Source of the DNA: Flavobacteriales bacterium
Lineage (GTDB): Bacteria; Bacteroidota; Bacteroidia; UBA10329
Reading direction: 5' to 3'
Assembly (NCBI GenBank): GCA_021739695.1
Contig: JAIPBM010000002.1
Span: 124,001-188,000 of the forward strand
DNA: 64,000 bases
A program made the translations under genes and the position numbers. The notes beneath the pieces were generated by a model. It had not been told where the DNA came from and ran no database searches. It saw only the letters and a list, made by a program, of their open reading frames with translations. Positions within the stretch are counted from its first letter, which is position 1. Each line of letters opens with the position of its first letter. Positions 26,528 to 36,145 of this stretch are shown one piece after another.

Positions 26528-26560
26528 AAACACCCCGACCAAATGGTTGGGGTGTTTTTG
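26528..26560 (+). terminator. Rho-independent terminator
   Basis: A stem of about 11-13 bp (26528-26540 with 26545-26557, one G-T pair, 4-base loop) is rich in GC, with A's before it and a T-run after it. It lies 46 bp after the stop codon of the giant surface-protein gene. Confidence 0.9.
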
Positions 26561-26612
26561 TTTAATGGCATGCCTGCCTATTTAGTACATTCGCTGTTTA
26601 GCGTTCGCTAAC

Positions 26613-28304
26613 ATGATATTTGACGGCCAGACCTTCCAGAACATTAACCGTATCCGCGAAATCATCGCGGTCCTGGTTAAATATGGCTTTGAAGATGTGG
26701 TGACCAATTCCACTTTACGAAACTTCGTTTCTGAGAAAGGCCGTATTTCTTGGACACGCCAAGGACAACCCGTTTTTCAGTACACAAGATGGGAGCGTAT
26801 TCGCATGGTCTGCGAAGAATTAGGTCCAACATTCATCAAGTTGGCGCAGGTTCTCAGTAACCGACCAGACATGCTTCCTGCTCCCCTCATTCTTGAACTT
26901 GAGAAGTTGCAGGACAACGTTCCTCCTGTTCCTTTTGAAGAAATAAAAGCCACCATTGAGCGTGAAACAGGCAAGAAGTTAGAAGACGTTTTTCAGGTTT
27001 TTAACGAAAAGCCTTTAGCAACTGCTTCCATTGGACAGGTTCATAAGGCACGCTTGCATTCTGGTAAAGAAGTCGTTGTAAAAATCCAACGGCCAGGAGT
27101 GAAAGAATTGGTCTACCGTGATCTTGCGATTCTTACAGATGGCGTGAACCGTGCTGATCGATACCTGAAAAAGCAAGGAGTTCTTAACGCGATGGACATG
27201 GTCCGTTCGTTTGAGCGAAGTATGCATAAGGAACTCGACTACCGAACCGAGGCCCGCAACTTAGATCGTTTCCGAAATCTTTATAAGAGTTATAAGAACT
27301 TCATTATTCCAGCGGCTTTTCGTGAATACAGTACGGAAAAACTGATGGTGATGGAATTCGTTGGTGGATGTAAGATCTCTGATGTTGCCCAAATAAAGGC
27401 CTGGGGTTTAGATCCGCGCAAGGTGGCAGAAAATGGAATGGACATCTATCTGACCCAGATATTTGAGTTCGGTATTTTCCATGCCGATCCACACCCGGGG
27501 AATGTTTTGGTTCGCAAGGATGGTGTAATCTGCTTGCTCGATTTTGGGATGGTGGGTACGCTTATGCGTAAGGATAAATACGCATTTGCTGGAATTTTTG
27601 TGGGAATGGCAGAACATGATCCCGCCAAAATGGCGAGTAATCTGAAGGTTTTGGCCATTGACCATGGAATTACCGACATGCGTCAGTTAGAATATGAATT
27701 GAATGAGCTGATTGAGGATTTTGCCTCTTTAAATGTTGACGAGGCAAGCATTGCAGAAACGGTAGAGCGTCTTCAGAAAATAATGTTCGACCACCAGATC
27801 CGTGTACCTGGCGATATTTTCTTGATTTTTCGGGCCTTTGCGATTCTTGAAGGAATTGGGAAAACCATTCACCCACATTTCAATACCTACGACTTCATCC
27901 GTCCGTACGGACTGAAGTTGATGAAGGAGAAGTATTCTCCTCAGAATATTTGGCATGATGTGAATCAACGCTTCACATCCATTAATGCGTTCCTCACATC
28001 TTTCCCAAAAGACGTGCGCGAAATCCTGGATAAAACCAGAAATGGAAAAATCCATTTTGAGGTTGAGCTACAGGGCTACGGCTACCTGCTCAAGAAAATG
28101 GACAGCATTGCTAACCGAATGGCCATCACATTCCTGATCATGGCCTTTATTATCGGTTCTGCCATCACAATGACAGTCGACTGGGGTGATCGTATCGGCT
28201 ACATCTATGGGTTGCCAGAAATAAGCGTTTACGGCCTTTGGTGCGCGGGCATTCTAATGCTTCTCCTCTTCTACTCTATTATTCGTAGGAGGAAGTACAA
28301 ATAG
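26613..28304 (+). CDS. UbiB/AarF/ABC1 family protein kinase-like protein
   Basis: A 563-residue member of the ABC1/UbiB atypical kinase family. It shows the KxGQ-type region (GPTFIKLAQVLSNRPD, here with KLAQ), the Ala-rich loop TASIGQVHKA in place of a P-loop, VVVKIQRPGV with the ATP-site lysine, HADPHPGNVLV with the catalytic HxDxxxxN pattern, and LLDFGMVG (DFG). Two hydrophobic helices near the C terminus (AITFLIMAFIIGSAITMTVD, GLWCAGILMLLLFYSII) anchor it in the membrane. Relatives help ubiquinone or other isoprenoid lipid metabolism. A Flavobacteriales cell would use menaquinone, so the substrate is unclear. It is a single gene, convergent with the downstream lipase gene. Confidence 0.92.
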   Translation: MIFDGQTFQNINRIREIIAVLVKYGFEDVVTNSTLRNFVSEKGRISWTRQGQPVFQYTRWERIRMVCEELGPTFIKLAQVLSNRPDMLPAPLILELEKLQDNVPPVPFEEIKATIERETGKKLEDVFQVFNEKPLATASIGQVHKARLHSGKEVVVKIQRPGVKELVYRDLAILTDGVNRADRYLKKQGVLNAMDMVRSFERSMHKELDYRTEARNLDRFRNLYKSYKNFIIPAAFREYSTEKLMVMEFVGGCKISDVAQIKAWGLDPRKVAENGMDIYLTQIFEFGIFHADPHPGNVLVRKDGVICLLDFGMVGTLMRKDKYAFAGIFVGMAEHDPAKMASNLKVLAIDHGITDMRQLEYELNELIEDFASLNVDEASIAETVERLQKIMFDHQIRVPGDIFLIFRAFAILEGIGKTIHPHFNTYDFIRPYGLKLMKEKYSPQNIWHDVNQRFTSINAFLTSFPKDVREILDKTRNGKIHFEVELQGYGYLLKKMDSIANRMAITFLIMAFIIGSAITMTVDWGDRIGYIYGLPEISVYGLWCAGILMLLLFYSIIRRRKYK

Positions 28305-28306
28305 CA

Positions 28307-29605
28307 TTAATCAAATACTGCGATTGTTACCCCATCGGTTTCTGAAGGCCAACTAGGAACGTGCAGTTCACGTTGATTGAAATTCAAGTCAATTGTTTCT
28401 TGCTGGTCTGTCGGGAAGAAAACATCCACCCCGGTTAAGAACGAAGTAAAGCTGAACAGCCCAACCGAGGTTTCGTCTGTTTGCTCATTACCATCATCAT
28501 AAAGGAAATAAGCGATGGTCGTGTTGCTTTCAGAAGCGAACTCCTGTGTGCTCAGATCATATCCTTCCACTGTCATTTCGTCTCGATTGTAAATAACTGC
28601 TTGGCTTGATGTAAACGAAATAACAACAGCTTGATTATCATCTGAAGGGAGGCTAGCAAGAAGAGTCCCGGCTAATGTGTTTGCTGGCGGAAAAGCCCGC
28701 AGATAGACTAATGCATCTGATGTTAAAAATGGTTCACGGTAATAGTGGAGTTTTCGATCTGCTGGATTCGCAGAAATGACTTCAAATTCATAATGAACGC
28801 TTTCCTTGGCATTGAAACTTCCCCATTTTCCCTCAGAATTTGTTGTGTACGTGTTGATTGGAGTTTCGTTCAATCGTTCTCCTGTTGCTGAGTTCAATTC
28901 ATAGATATTCACAATTGCCCCTACCAATGCTTCATTCTCTCCGAGAGTTAGCACCTTGCCGGCTACCATTCTTTTTCCATCAGATACAATTGCCGTGGAA
29001 CTTGGGGCAATTCCTCTAAAAAATTCGAACATCTCTGAAAATGTCTCTTCAGACGTGGCTACTTCATAGTGATCCTTTAAAGCAAGAGACACATTCGTGG
29101 CTCCTGGAATATCAGCACCAGACACGATTGCATCATAAGGCGAGTAAATATTTAGGGTTGGAATTTCTGCATTTGGACCCGCTGGTCCTGATTTCGGATT
29201 ACTAGCCAGATGGACATAATGCGCCACTTTTGCAGCTCGTGCGGCATCTGCAAGATAGTCGTATCCTAATCCTCCTCCTGCACTATGTCCTACAAGTTCA
29301 ACTTTCGATGCTCCTGTAGAAGACAGCACATTATCAATGAAATCATCCAGCGCATCAACAGATGAGCCTCCTCCCAATGAGTTCCAGTCGAACACATAAG
29401 TGCTATTTCCACAGTAATTACTCTGTGCAAATCGCTTCACTTGACTGGCATAGGTATCTCCAGAAGCCAAAAATCCATGACACATGATTATTGGGTAAAA
29501 AGATGTGTCGCAAGCTGAGGGCGGATTACCGATAACTTCATCGTCCTTTTTACATGATGACAAGCCAAAGGAAACCGCAAAAACTAATAGAAGAGCTTTT
29601 TTCAT
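28307..29605 (-). CDS. Secreted lipase/esterase-like alpha/beta hydrolase lipoprotein
   Basis: A 432-residue lipoprotein: MKKALLLVFAVSFGLSSC ends in a lipobox, so Cys18 would be lipidated. The hydrolase domain starts with YPIIMCHGFLASGDTYASQ (oxyanion HG motif). It carries the nucleophile elbow VGHSAGGGLGYDYL, an acid candidate in YSPYDAIV and a histidine in KDHYEV, as in triacylglycerol lipases. From residue ~210 the sequence changes to beta-rich carboxypeptidase-regulatory-like or Ig-like segments (GEWGSF-type regions, LVGAIVNIYELN). It would act at the cell surface or in the periplasm. The stop codon lies 2 bases past the stop of the convergent UbiB gene. Confidence 0.9.
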   Translation of the reverse strand: MKKALLLVFAVSFGLSSCKKDDEVIGNPPSACDTSFYPIIMCHGFLASGDTYASQVKRFAQSNYCGNSTYVFDWNSLGGGSSVDALDDFIDNVLSSTGASKVELVGHSAGGGLGYDYLADAARAAKVAHYVHLASNPKSGPAGPNAEIPTLNIYSPYDAIVSGADIPGATNVSLALKDHYEVATSEETFSEMFEFFRGIAPSSTAIVSDGKRMVAGKVLTLGENEALVGAIVNIYELNSATGERLNETPINTYTTNSEGKWGSFNAKESVHYEFEVISANPADRKLHYYREPFLTSDALVYLRAFPPANTLAGTLLASLPSDDNQAVVISFTSSQAVIYNRDEMTVEGYDLSTQEFASESNTTIAYFLYDDGNEQTDETSVGLFSFTSFLTGVDVFFPTDQQETIDLNFNQRELHVPSWPSETDGVTIAVFD

Positions 29606-29652
29606 GGCGCTACAGTTTTAAGAACCACTAATGTAATTCAATATGGTTTGAA

Positions 29653-30252
29653 TTAGGACCCCATCATCACCATAACTACCTGAATCCAGCCGATAAGAAA
29701 ACCGATTACGGCTCCGATATACTCGATAAACTTAAACTCCTTTTTGAGAAGCATCATTATCAGATTTTCGAGTCGGTCTGCGGGTAGATTGTTCACCTTT
29801 TCTTTAATGATGTGCTCCACATTAAACCTCTCTTCAATGTTTGATAAGTAGTGGTCAATCATAGCAGGAACAGATTCCTCTACCTCTTCCATCACCGTAT
29901 CTTTAAACTTGGTTTTACGCTTATCGCCAACCAGGGCCGCAGTTATAGGATAATTCTTTGGAAACGTGACGTTGAGGTAATAATCAATCTTTACTTCCAC
30001 CAGCTCCTTTATAGATAAGATATTCTCTGGGTTGTTGAGCTTCTCTTTCAGATCCTCGGAAGACAGTAGTTCTTCTGCCACCATTTTCCCAATTTTCTCA
30101 GCAACCTGTTTCTGGTTTTTCGGGAAGATTCCGTGTAACGTATAAATCCCTAGAATATTCACGGGTTTCTGAGGGTGAAAAAGCATTTTCACCGCTATGT
30201 AGTTGGTAAACCAACCCACTAGGGCCGCTATAAACGGGAGAGTGTAAATCAT
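29653..30252 (-). CDS. DUF445 family membrane protein, short form
   Basis: A 199-residue protein with one hydrophobic helix at each end: FIAALVGWFTNYIAVKMLFHP at the N terminus and YIGAVIGFLIGWIQVVMVMMG at the C terminus. The N-terminal motif GWxTNxxAxxxLF with PxxP-like residues is the DUF445 signature. The middle is helical and charged. The typical DUF445 protein is longer, so this is the compact version found in several Bacteroidota. Function is unknown. The gene overlaps the upstream M28 peptidase gene by 4 bases, so the two are translationally coupled. Confidence 0.88.
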   Translation of the reverse strand: MIYTLPFIAALVGWFTNYIAVKMLFHPQKPVNILGIYTLHGIFPKNQKQVAEKIGKMVAEELLSSEDLKEKLNNPENILSIKELVEVKIDYYLNVTFPKNYPITAALVGDKRKTKFKDTVMEEVEESVPAMIDHYLSNIEERFNVEHIIKEKVNNLPADRLENLIMMLLKKEFKFIEYIGAVIGFLIGWIQVVMVMMGS

Positions 30253-31820
30253 TCTGTAGGTATTACGTCCACTTTCAAACGCTCATCACGATTGGCAATT
30301 TCCCATGCTGTATGAAATATGAGTCGGGCAATCTTCTCCATTTTCTGAAACATGATCTTATCAACCGTGTCTGTCGTCTGATGGTAATCTTCGTGAACTC
30401 CGGTGAAATAAAAAATGACAGGAATCTTGTTTTTGGCAAAATTGTAATGATCGGAGCGATAATAGAATCGATTCGGGTCGTTCTCGTCATTATACGTGTA
30501 GTCAAACTCGATTCCAGCGTAGCTTGAGTTTGTTTTTTCGCTCAGCGCATGCAGTTCGGTGCTGAGTTTGTCTGAACCAATGATGTAAACATAATTACTG
30601 TCTGGTGCATGGTTTTCATCAATCCGTCCGATCATATCGATGTTCAGATTCGCAACCGTGTTTTCCAATGGAAACACGGGATGATCGGTGTAAAACTCAG
30701 AACCAAGCAACCCTTTTTCTTCTCCAGAAACAGTCATGAAAAGCATGCTTCTTTTCGGTCCGTTTCCATCTTTTTTTGCTTGCGAAAATGCCTGCGCCAA
30801 CTCAATCAACGAGCTGGTTCCCGACCCATCGTCATCAGCTCCGTTATAAATATCATCTCCTTTTTTGCCAAGATGATCATAATGCGATGTAACTATCACT
30901 AATTCGTTTGGCTTTTCCGTTCCTTCCAAATAAGCCAACACATTTTCCGAGGTCAATTCTTCCCTGTTCTTCTTTACATCAATCGTTACAGATACATTGA
31001 GCTCCTCTTTTAGCGGAATTCCTTTCTTGTTGATTTTATCGTCCAATTTTTGGTGTCCTCCTTTAATTCCAGCACCATTCAAAATGCGGTTCGCCATTTT
31101 CGAACTTATATAAATCAACGGAATTCCTTCTGGTGCGACAGAAGCATCTCCTAATTGCAAATCTGGCCGTTTTATATACCTGCCAAACTGCGAAACTGAC
31201 GAAGTAAAATTGTTGTCAACGATAAGCAGGGCTTTTGCTCCTTTTGATTGCGCCAACTCAATTTTCTTGGTCCAATCAACCGTCCAGTCACTTTTCTCCT
31301 TGGTTCCACTAACCCACGAATTGCCTTTTTTGTCTGTTGGCTCACCGCCAGATATCATCACCACACGACCGCTAACCGAAGCACCATTATAATCGCTGTA
31401 CTTCTTAGCATCTATTCCGTAACCTAAATACATCAGGTTTTCGGTTTTGATGAGCATGTCACCAAATCCAGGAAAATAATACATGTCCTTAAGGAACTTC
31501 AGCGTGTCTGTACCAACCACCAATTTAACCGTATCCGGATAGGTCAACTGAAGTTTGAACGGTTGGAAATATCCTCCTATTTCTTTTATCGGCTGAAAAC
31601 CGAACTCCTGAAATTGGCTTTTAATGTATTCAGCCGCTTTTTTCTGACCTGGTTGTCCCGTTTCGCGTCCTTCAAAATCGTCAGAAGCAATGATTTCCAA
31701 ACGGGATTTCAGGTCTTTAGCCGTGATGGTTTCTGCGTATTTCATTTGCAGTTCGTCCTGCTGCGCGAAGCCATAAAACCAGCCCGAAACGAATGCGAAT
31801 GTTAGAACCGTTCTCAGCAT
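30249..31820 (-). CDS. M28 family zinc peptidase, secreted
   Basis: A 523-residue exopeptidase with a signal peptide (MLRTVLTFAFVSGWFYGFAQ). An inserted PA-like domain covers roughly residues 120-280. The M28 domain shows zinc ligands and catalytic residues in VTSHYDHLG (HxD), NGADDDGSGTSSLIEL (bridging Asp), SGEEKGLLGSEFY (catalytic Glu pair), LNIDMIGRID (Asp) and YHQTTDT (His). It would release amino acids from peptides outside the cytoplasm. It overlaps rpiB by 7 bases upstream and the DUF445 gene by 4 bases downstream. Confidence 0.94.
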   Translation of the reverse strand: MLRTVLTFAFVSGWFYGFAQQDELQMKYAETITAKDLKSRLEIIASDDFEGRETGQPGQKKAAEYIKSQFQEFGFQPIKEIGGYFQPFKLQLTYPDTVKLVVGTDTLKFLKDMYYFPGFGDMLIKTENLMYLGYGIDAKKYSDYNGASVSGRVVMISGGEPTDKKGNSWVSGTKEKSDWTVDWTKKIELAQSKGAKALLIVDNNFTSSVSQFGRYIKRPDLQLGDASVAPEGIPLIYISSKMANRILNGAGIKGGHQKLDDKINKKGIPLKEELNVSVTIDVKKNREELTSENVLAYLEGTEKPNELVIVTSHYDHLGKKGDDIYNGADDDGSGTSSLIELAQAFSQAKKDGNGPKRSMLFMTVSGEEKGLLGSEFYTDHPVFPLENTVANLNIDMIGRIDENHAPDSNYVYIIGSDKLSTELHALSEKTNSSYAGIEFDYTYNDENDPNRFYYRSDHYNFAKNKIPVIFYFTGVHEDYHQTTDTVDKIMFQKMEKIARLIFHTAWEIANRDERLKVDVIPTE

Positions 31821-32251
31821 GGTATTGCAATTTTTTCTACTCGAGTTGCGTGTCTTCCTCCTTCAAAATCAGTGGTCAGAAATTTATCCACGCAATCAAG
31901 AGCGACTTGTTCGGAAATGAATCGTGCTGGTAAAGACAACACGTTTGCATCGTTATGCTGACGCGTAAGCTCTGCCAACTCTGGTGTCCAAGCAATTCCC
32001 GCTCGTACATTCGGGTATTTATTGGCCGTCATTGCCACACCATTTCCGCTACCACAAATAATGATTCCCAAAGATATTTCACCCGAATCAATGGCTTTGG
32101 CCAATGGATGTATCGCATCTGGATAATCCATTCTATCATCTGTACTTGGACCAAAGTCCTTTACATCATAACCTTTTTGTATCAATACTTGCTTGATTCG
32201 CGTCTTCAGTTCAAATCCAGCGTGGTCGCAAGAAATAGCAATGTGTTTCAT
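31814..32251 (-). CDS. rpiB: Ribose-5-phosphate isomerase B
   Basis: The 145-residue RpiB: ISCDHAGFELK at the N terminus, DFGPSTDDRMDYPD, the active-site cysteine loop IICGSGNGVAMTANK and the arginine-containing GRHATRVEKI near the end. It interconverts ribose 5-phosphate and ribulose 5-phosphate in the pentose-phosphate pathway. It is the first gene of a minus-strand operon with the M28 peptidase and DUF445 genes. The spacer upstream is AT-rich and separates it from the divergent MORN-repeat gene. Confidence 0.96.
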   Translation of the reverse strand: MKHIAISCDHAGFELKTRIKQVLIQKGYDVKDFGPSTDDRMDYPDAIHPLAKAIDSGEISLGIIICGSGNGVAMTANKYPNVRAGIAWTPELAELTRQHNDANVLSLPARFISEQVALDCVDKFLTTDFEGGRHATRVEKIAIPC

Positions 32252-32788
32252 CCGTTTATTGTTGTTAGTAACCGTTTAGGTGATTTCTTCAATTTTTAAT
32301 CTTTTTCTGAATGACAGCAGGCGTTTCAGCCGCTTTTCCAAACTTCCTACTTATTCACGGTCATTCTCTGTAAAACTAATTTGGTTGTCAACATCTTCTC
32401 AAATAAAAGTTTGTCTTATCCGTTCTTAAATCGCAGTTGGGCAAAACATTGGATAATCCAAATAAAATGATCGGGCAAATTTCAACGATCGTGATCCTTT
32501 GTAGTACATCTAATTCACACATCAATTACCAACGATCAGCGTTATCCACAAACCGTGCATAACTGTCTAATCACCTCATTTTATGGAACCTTAACTCAAT
32601 TATTGTTGTTCATTTCGTGTTATCTAAAGCTGATAAGTCCATCTGCCAAACCAAGAGACAATTTGTTTTACACGGATCAACAATCATATATTATTACCAT
32701 AAATCTTAAATCAATCTTTTTAAATAGTTCTTTAGGTTGTTCATCAAATTTCTATGAAGATTTAATGGAACTATCTTTATCGCCCTGA
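32252..32788. other. Candidate replication-origin-like spacer with DnaA boxes
   Basis: A 537-bp gene-free region between divergent genes. It holds a perfect DnaA box TTATCCACA at 32542-32550. Twelve bases on, at 32554-32562, is an inverted near-match (CGTGCATAA, reverse complement TTATGCACG). TTATTCACG is at 32351-32359, and another near-match lies inside rpiB at 31884-31892. A very AT-rich stretch at about 32684-32735 could serve as an unwinding element. parS-like sites 5-7 kb to the right fit an origin-proximal location. It could also simply contain the promoters of rpiB and the MORN gene. Confidence 0.45.
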
Positions 32789-34318
32789 ATGAAATTTCAA
32801 GTTAGCCTTTTCCTTCTTCTCTTTTTCAGCGCTGGTCTTTCGGTTGGACAGGAACTCGAATATGTTTCATACAAATTCGATAATGGTCAAGTTTCTAGCG
32901 AAGGCTATATGTTGGATGGAAAACCTGAGGCTTATTGGAAAACGTTCTACGATGATGGAACGCTAAAATCTGAAGGTAATAGAACAAACCATCAGTTGGA
33001 TAGTATTTGGAAGTTCTATGCTCCTACTTCTATCATTTCCCAAAGTATCACCTATCAAAACGGTAAGAAGAATGGACTTCGCAAGACCTTTTACGAAGAT
33101 GGCACAATTCAAAAAGAAGAAGCGTTTTTGAATGATGTTCTGATAGGAACAATCAGAAAATTCTACCCATCAGGAAATTTACAGGAAACAATTCCCTTAG
33201 ATACACTTGGAAAAGGAATTGAGCATGGTTTAGGTTACGAATTTGCTGAAGATGACGGACGTATAACAGCTGTCACTGAGTATAGAAATGGGTATGTGTC
33301 CAGTAGAGAGCGAATCAACAGGAAAGATAAGTTCAATCAGAAGCAAGGTTTATGGAAGGAGTTCTACGATAACAGAACGGTTAAAGTGGAAGGCCGGTAC
33401 AGGAATGACAAGAAAAATGGCTATTTCAAAACCTATGATGAGCAAGGAAATTTATCAGAAACATTAAAGTATGAAGATGGAATTCTGATTCCAGATCCAA
33501 AAGAACTTGCCAAGCTAGACATCAAACGAGAGTATTATCCAAATGCTCAGGTTAAATCGGTTGGTAGTTACAGTAAAGGAGTAAAAGAAGGTGTGCACAG
33601 AGAATATAAGGAAACGGGAGAGGTTGCAGCAGCTAAGATTTACAGCAAAGGAAAAGTGGTAGGAGAAGGAATAGTTGATGCAGAAGGCAGGCGTCAAGGT
33701 CCTTGGAAAGAATTCTATGATACAGGTGAATTAAGGAGTCAGGGCAAGTATAAAGATGGTTTGCGTGATGGTGATTGGGTATTCTTCTATCGAGAAGGAA
33801 ATGAAGAACAGCGCGGAACGTATCATAAAGGAAAGCCGGATGGGAATTGGAAGTGGACCTATGAAAATGGTCAGACTTGGCGCGAAGAAATTTTCTATGA
33901 TGGTTTGGAAGAAGGATTAGCTATTGAATATAATGACACGGGAAAAGTTGTATCAAAAGGCAATTATCTCTCAGGGGAAAAAGAAGGAGAGTGGTTTCAA
34001 GATCTGGGCGATGACCGAGAAGAGGGAACTTATGTGGCCGGACAACGTAATGGCATGTGGAAACATTATTATCCTTCCGGAAAGCTGAAATTTGAGGGAA
34101 AGTTTGAGCAGGGGATGGAGAATGGAAAACACACTTATTATTACGAAAAGGGTCAGATACAGGAGATAGGAAGCTACAAATTCGGATTGAAAGAAGGAGA
34201 CTGGTTTGCGTACAATGAGGAAGGAATTCAGACGCAAGTGGTAAATTTCAAGCAAGGAGAAGTAGTGAAAGTGGATGGCGAAAAAGTAGTGCAAGCAGAG
34301 AAGGAAGATGAGCCCTAA
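32789..34318 (+). CDS. Secreted MORN-variant repeat protein (YwqK-like)
   Basis: A 509-residue protein with a signal peptide (MKFQVSLFLLLFFSAGLSVGQ). It is followed almost to the end by more than a dozen repeats of about 23 residues, such as GTLKSEGNRTNHQLDSIWKFY, GPWKEFYDTGELRSQGKY and GMWKHYYPSGKLKFEGKF. This is the MORN-2 (toxin-antitoxin YwqK antitoxin) repeat, which forms beta-hairpin strips. Despite that name no toxin gene is adjacent. The C-terminal tail is acidic (QAEKEDEP). The next gene, a histidine kinase, begins 11 bases before this one ends, so the repeat protein may be an extracytoplasmic partner of that signalling pair; this is inference. Confidence 0.9.
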   Translation: MKFQVSLFLLLFFSAGLSVGQELEYVSYKFDNGQVSSEGYMLDGKPEAYWKTFYDDGTLKSEGNRTNHQLDSIWKFYAPTSIISQSITYQNGKKNGLRKTFYEDGTIQKEEAFLNDVLIGTIRKFYPSGNLQETIPLDTLGKGIEHGLGYEFAEDDGRITAVTEYRNGYVSSRERINRKDKFNQKQGLWKEFYDNRTVKVEGRYRNDKKNGYFKTYDEQGNLSETLKYEDGILIPDPKELAKLDIKREYYPNAQVKSVGSYSKGVKEGVHREYKETGEVAAAKIYSKGKVVGEGIVDAEGRRQGPWKEFYDTGELRSQGKYKDGLRDGDWVFFYREGNEEQRGTYHKGKPDGNWKWTYENGQTWREEIFYDGLEEGLAIEYNDTGKVVSKGNYLSGEKEGEWFQDLGDDREEGTYVAGQRNGMWKHYYPSGKLKFEGKFEQGMENGKHTYYYEKGQIQEIGSYKFGLKEGDWFAYNEEGIQTQVVNFKQGEVVKVDGEKVVQAEKEDEP

Positions 34319-36143
34319 TATCAGATTTGACCATAACTCAACGAGGTATCAAAATCTCATTGAGAATTTGCCTGTTGGGGTTATCATAATCAACGATGGA
34401 GAGGTCGATTATGCCAATCCTCATGCATTAAAAATGCTAGGAATTAGCGAGAAGCAGGCTGTAGGAATGAAGCCGGTTCAATTCCTGCATCCCTCCTACA
34501 ATAACCAGTTCGATCTGCTATTGAACAGTATTGGAATTGGTAAATCGCCTGGATTTATTGAACTTAAGATTCAGCGTTTGGATACGGGAACCATTCTTGA
34601 TGTTGAAACAAGTGGTGGGCTATTAGATGATGGTTCGGTGCAAATGTTGTTGCATGATATATCCACTAGAAAGCAGTTAGCAAGAGAACAATTGCGTGCA
34701 CAGATTGCCGAGGAAACGAATCTTCAGCTTCAAAGAGAAATCATTGAACGAAGCAAGGCCGAAAAAGATTTGCGACATGCGCAGCAATACGCAAGAAGCA
34801 TCATTGATAGTTCGCTAGATATGATTGTTGCCACTGATATCGATTATCGAATTAACGAGTTCAACACGGCAGCTGAAAGCACTTTTGGTTACACGCGTGA
34901 AGAAGCGATTGGTAAGCCGTTATCAATGCTCTTCTCTGATGAAAAAGAAATGAATAAAGTGGTTGAACGGATCACTGTGGAAGGTTCTTTGGCCAATGAA
35001 ATCATAAATAGAAAGAAAGACGGTTCTTTTTTCATTTCCTTCCTCTCCGCTTCTGTGCTCAAGAATGATAAAGGAGAAATTGTTGGGGCGATGGGCGTGT
35101 CTCGTGATATCACTGCTATTAAAAAGGCAGAGGAAGAGTTAAGATTAAGTGAGGAGCGACATAGAGCGATTTATGATCAGGCATATATTGGAATTGCTAG
35201 GATTGCTAAGATGGGTCGTTTTCTTCTCGCTAACGAGCGGCTGTGTGATATGCTTGGTTATTCAGCAGAGGAGCTATACAGGAAGACTTTCTATGAGTTA
35301 GGTGTTCAAGAAGAGGTTGAAGAAGGCTTGGTTGATTGGGATCAATTGCTAAGTGGAAGAATTAAGAATTTCTCTCGTGAGCAGACATATGTTAGGAAAG
35401 ATGGCGAACTGCTAAGTGCTAATGTGACTGTTTCTCTGGTAAGAGATTCTAATGACAGTCCAAATTATTTTGTGGCTGTTTTTGAGGATATTACTGAACG
35501 TAAAGAGTACGAAAGACAGCTTGAAGAGTCTATTAAGGAAAAGGAAGTTCTGCTCAAGGAAGTTCATCATCGCGTTAAGAATAACATGCAGGTTATTTCT
35601 AGCATTTTGAATTTGCAGTCTTCTTACATTGATGATGAAACAGCGTTAAGTATTCTCAGAGAAAGTCAAGACAGGATAAAATCCATGTCTTTTGTTCACG
35701 AGAGTTTGTACCAGAGCAAGACCTTGTCTGAGGTTAATTTCTCTGAGTACATACAGAATATTGCACGAAACCTGTTTCATTCTTATGGAAGACCGGAAGG
35801 CGGATTATCGCTTGATTTTGATTTGGAAGAACTCTATCTGAATCTCGATACGTCTATTCCATGTGGACTGATAATTAACGAAGTTGTGTCTAATTCCTTG
35901 AAGTATGCATTCAAAGGTCGCGAAACAGGTTCGATCAGGATCGAGTTTTCGAAACTTTCCGATGGTAAATTGAAACTTATTATCAGTGATGATGGTATAG
36001 GATTACCAAGTGATTTTGATATTGACAATGCTGATTCTTTGGGTTTACAGTTGGTTACAACACTTATTACACAAATAAGTGGAGTATTGCAAATTGACAC
36101 TATCAATGGAACTCAGTTTAATATTGTGTTCAAAGAACAATAG
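34308..36143 (+). CDS. PAS-domain sensor histidine kinase (HisKA_2 type)
   Basis: A 611-residue kinase with no clear membrane helix. Three PAS domains are visible at about residues 10-125, 160-275 and 283-400 (for example SLDMIVATDIDYRINEFNTA and AYIGIARIAKMGRFLLANERL). A helical linker leads to a HisKA_2 dimerisation domain with the phospho-acceptor histidine in LKEVHHRVKNNMQVIS near residue 420. The ATPase domain follows: INEVVSNSLKYAF (N box), ISDDGIGLPSDF (G1 box) and LGLQLV. Such kinases typically sense small ligands or redox state in the cytoplasm. The gene overlaps the MORN-repeat gene by 11 bases and ends 2 bases before its response regulator gene. Confidence 0.94.
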   Translation: MSPNIRFDHNSTRYQNLIENLPVGVIIINDGEVDYANPHALKMLGISEKQAVGMKPVQFLHPSYNNQFDLLLNSIGIGKSPGFIELKIQRLDTGTILDVETSGGLLDDGSVQMLLHDISTRKQLAREQLRAQIAEETNLQLQREIIERSKAEKDLRHAQQYARSIIDSSLDMIVATDIDYRINEFNTAAESTFGYTREEAIGKPLSMLFSDEKEMNKVVERITVEGSLANEIINRKKDGSFFISFLSASVLKNDKGEIVGAMGVSRDITAIKKAEEELRLSEERHRAIYDQAYIGIARIAKMGRFLLANERLCDMLGYSAEELYRKTFYELGVQEEVEEGLVDWDQLLSGRIKNFSREQTYVRKDGELLSANVTVSLVRDSNDSPNYFVAVFEDITERKEYERQLEESIKEKEVLLKEVHHRVKNNMQVISSILNLQSSYIDDETALSILRESQDRIKSMSFVHESLYQSKTLSEVNFSEYIQNIARNLFHSYGRPEGGLSLDFDLEELYLNLDTSIPCGLIINEVVSNSLKYAFKGRETGSIRIEFSKLSDGKLKLIISDDGIGLPSDFDIDNADSLGLQLVTTLITQISGVLQIDTINGTQFNIVFKEQ

Positions 36144-36145
36144 TT

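Noticed and set aside
32555-32788. 77-codon frame in the divergent spacer
   Set aside because: No motif or signal peptide, sits in an AT-rich region with DnaA-box-like sites, and ends exactly where the real MORN gene starts.
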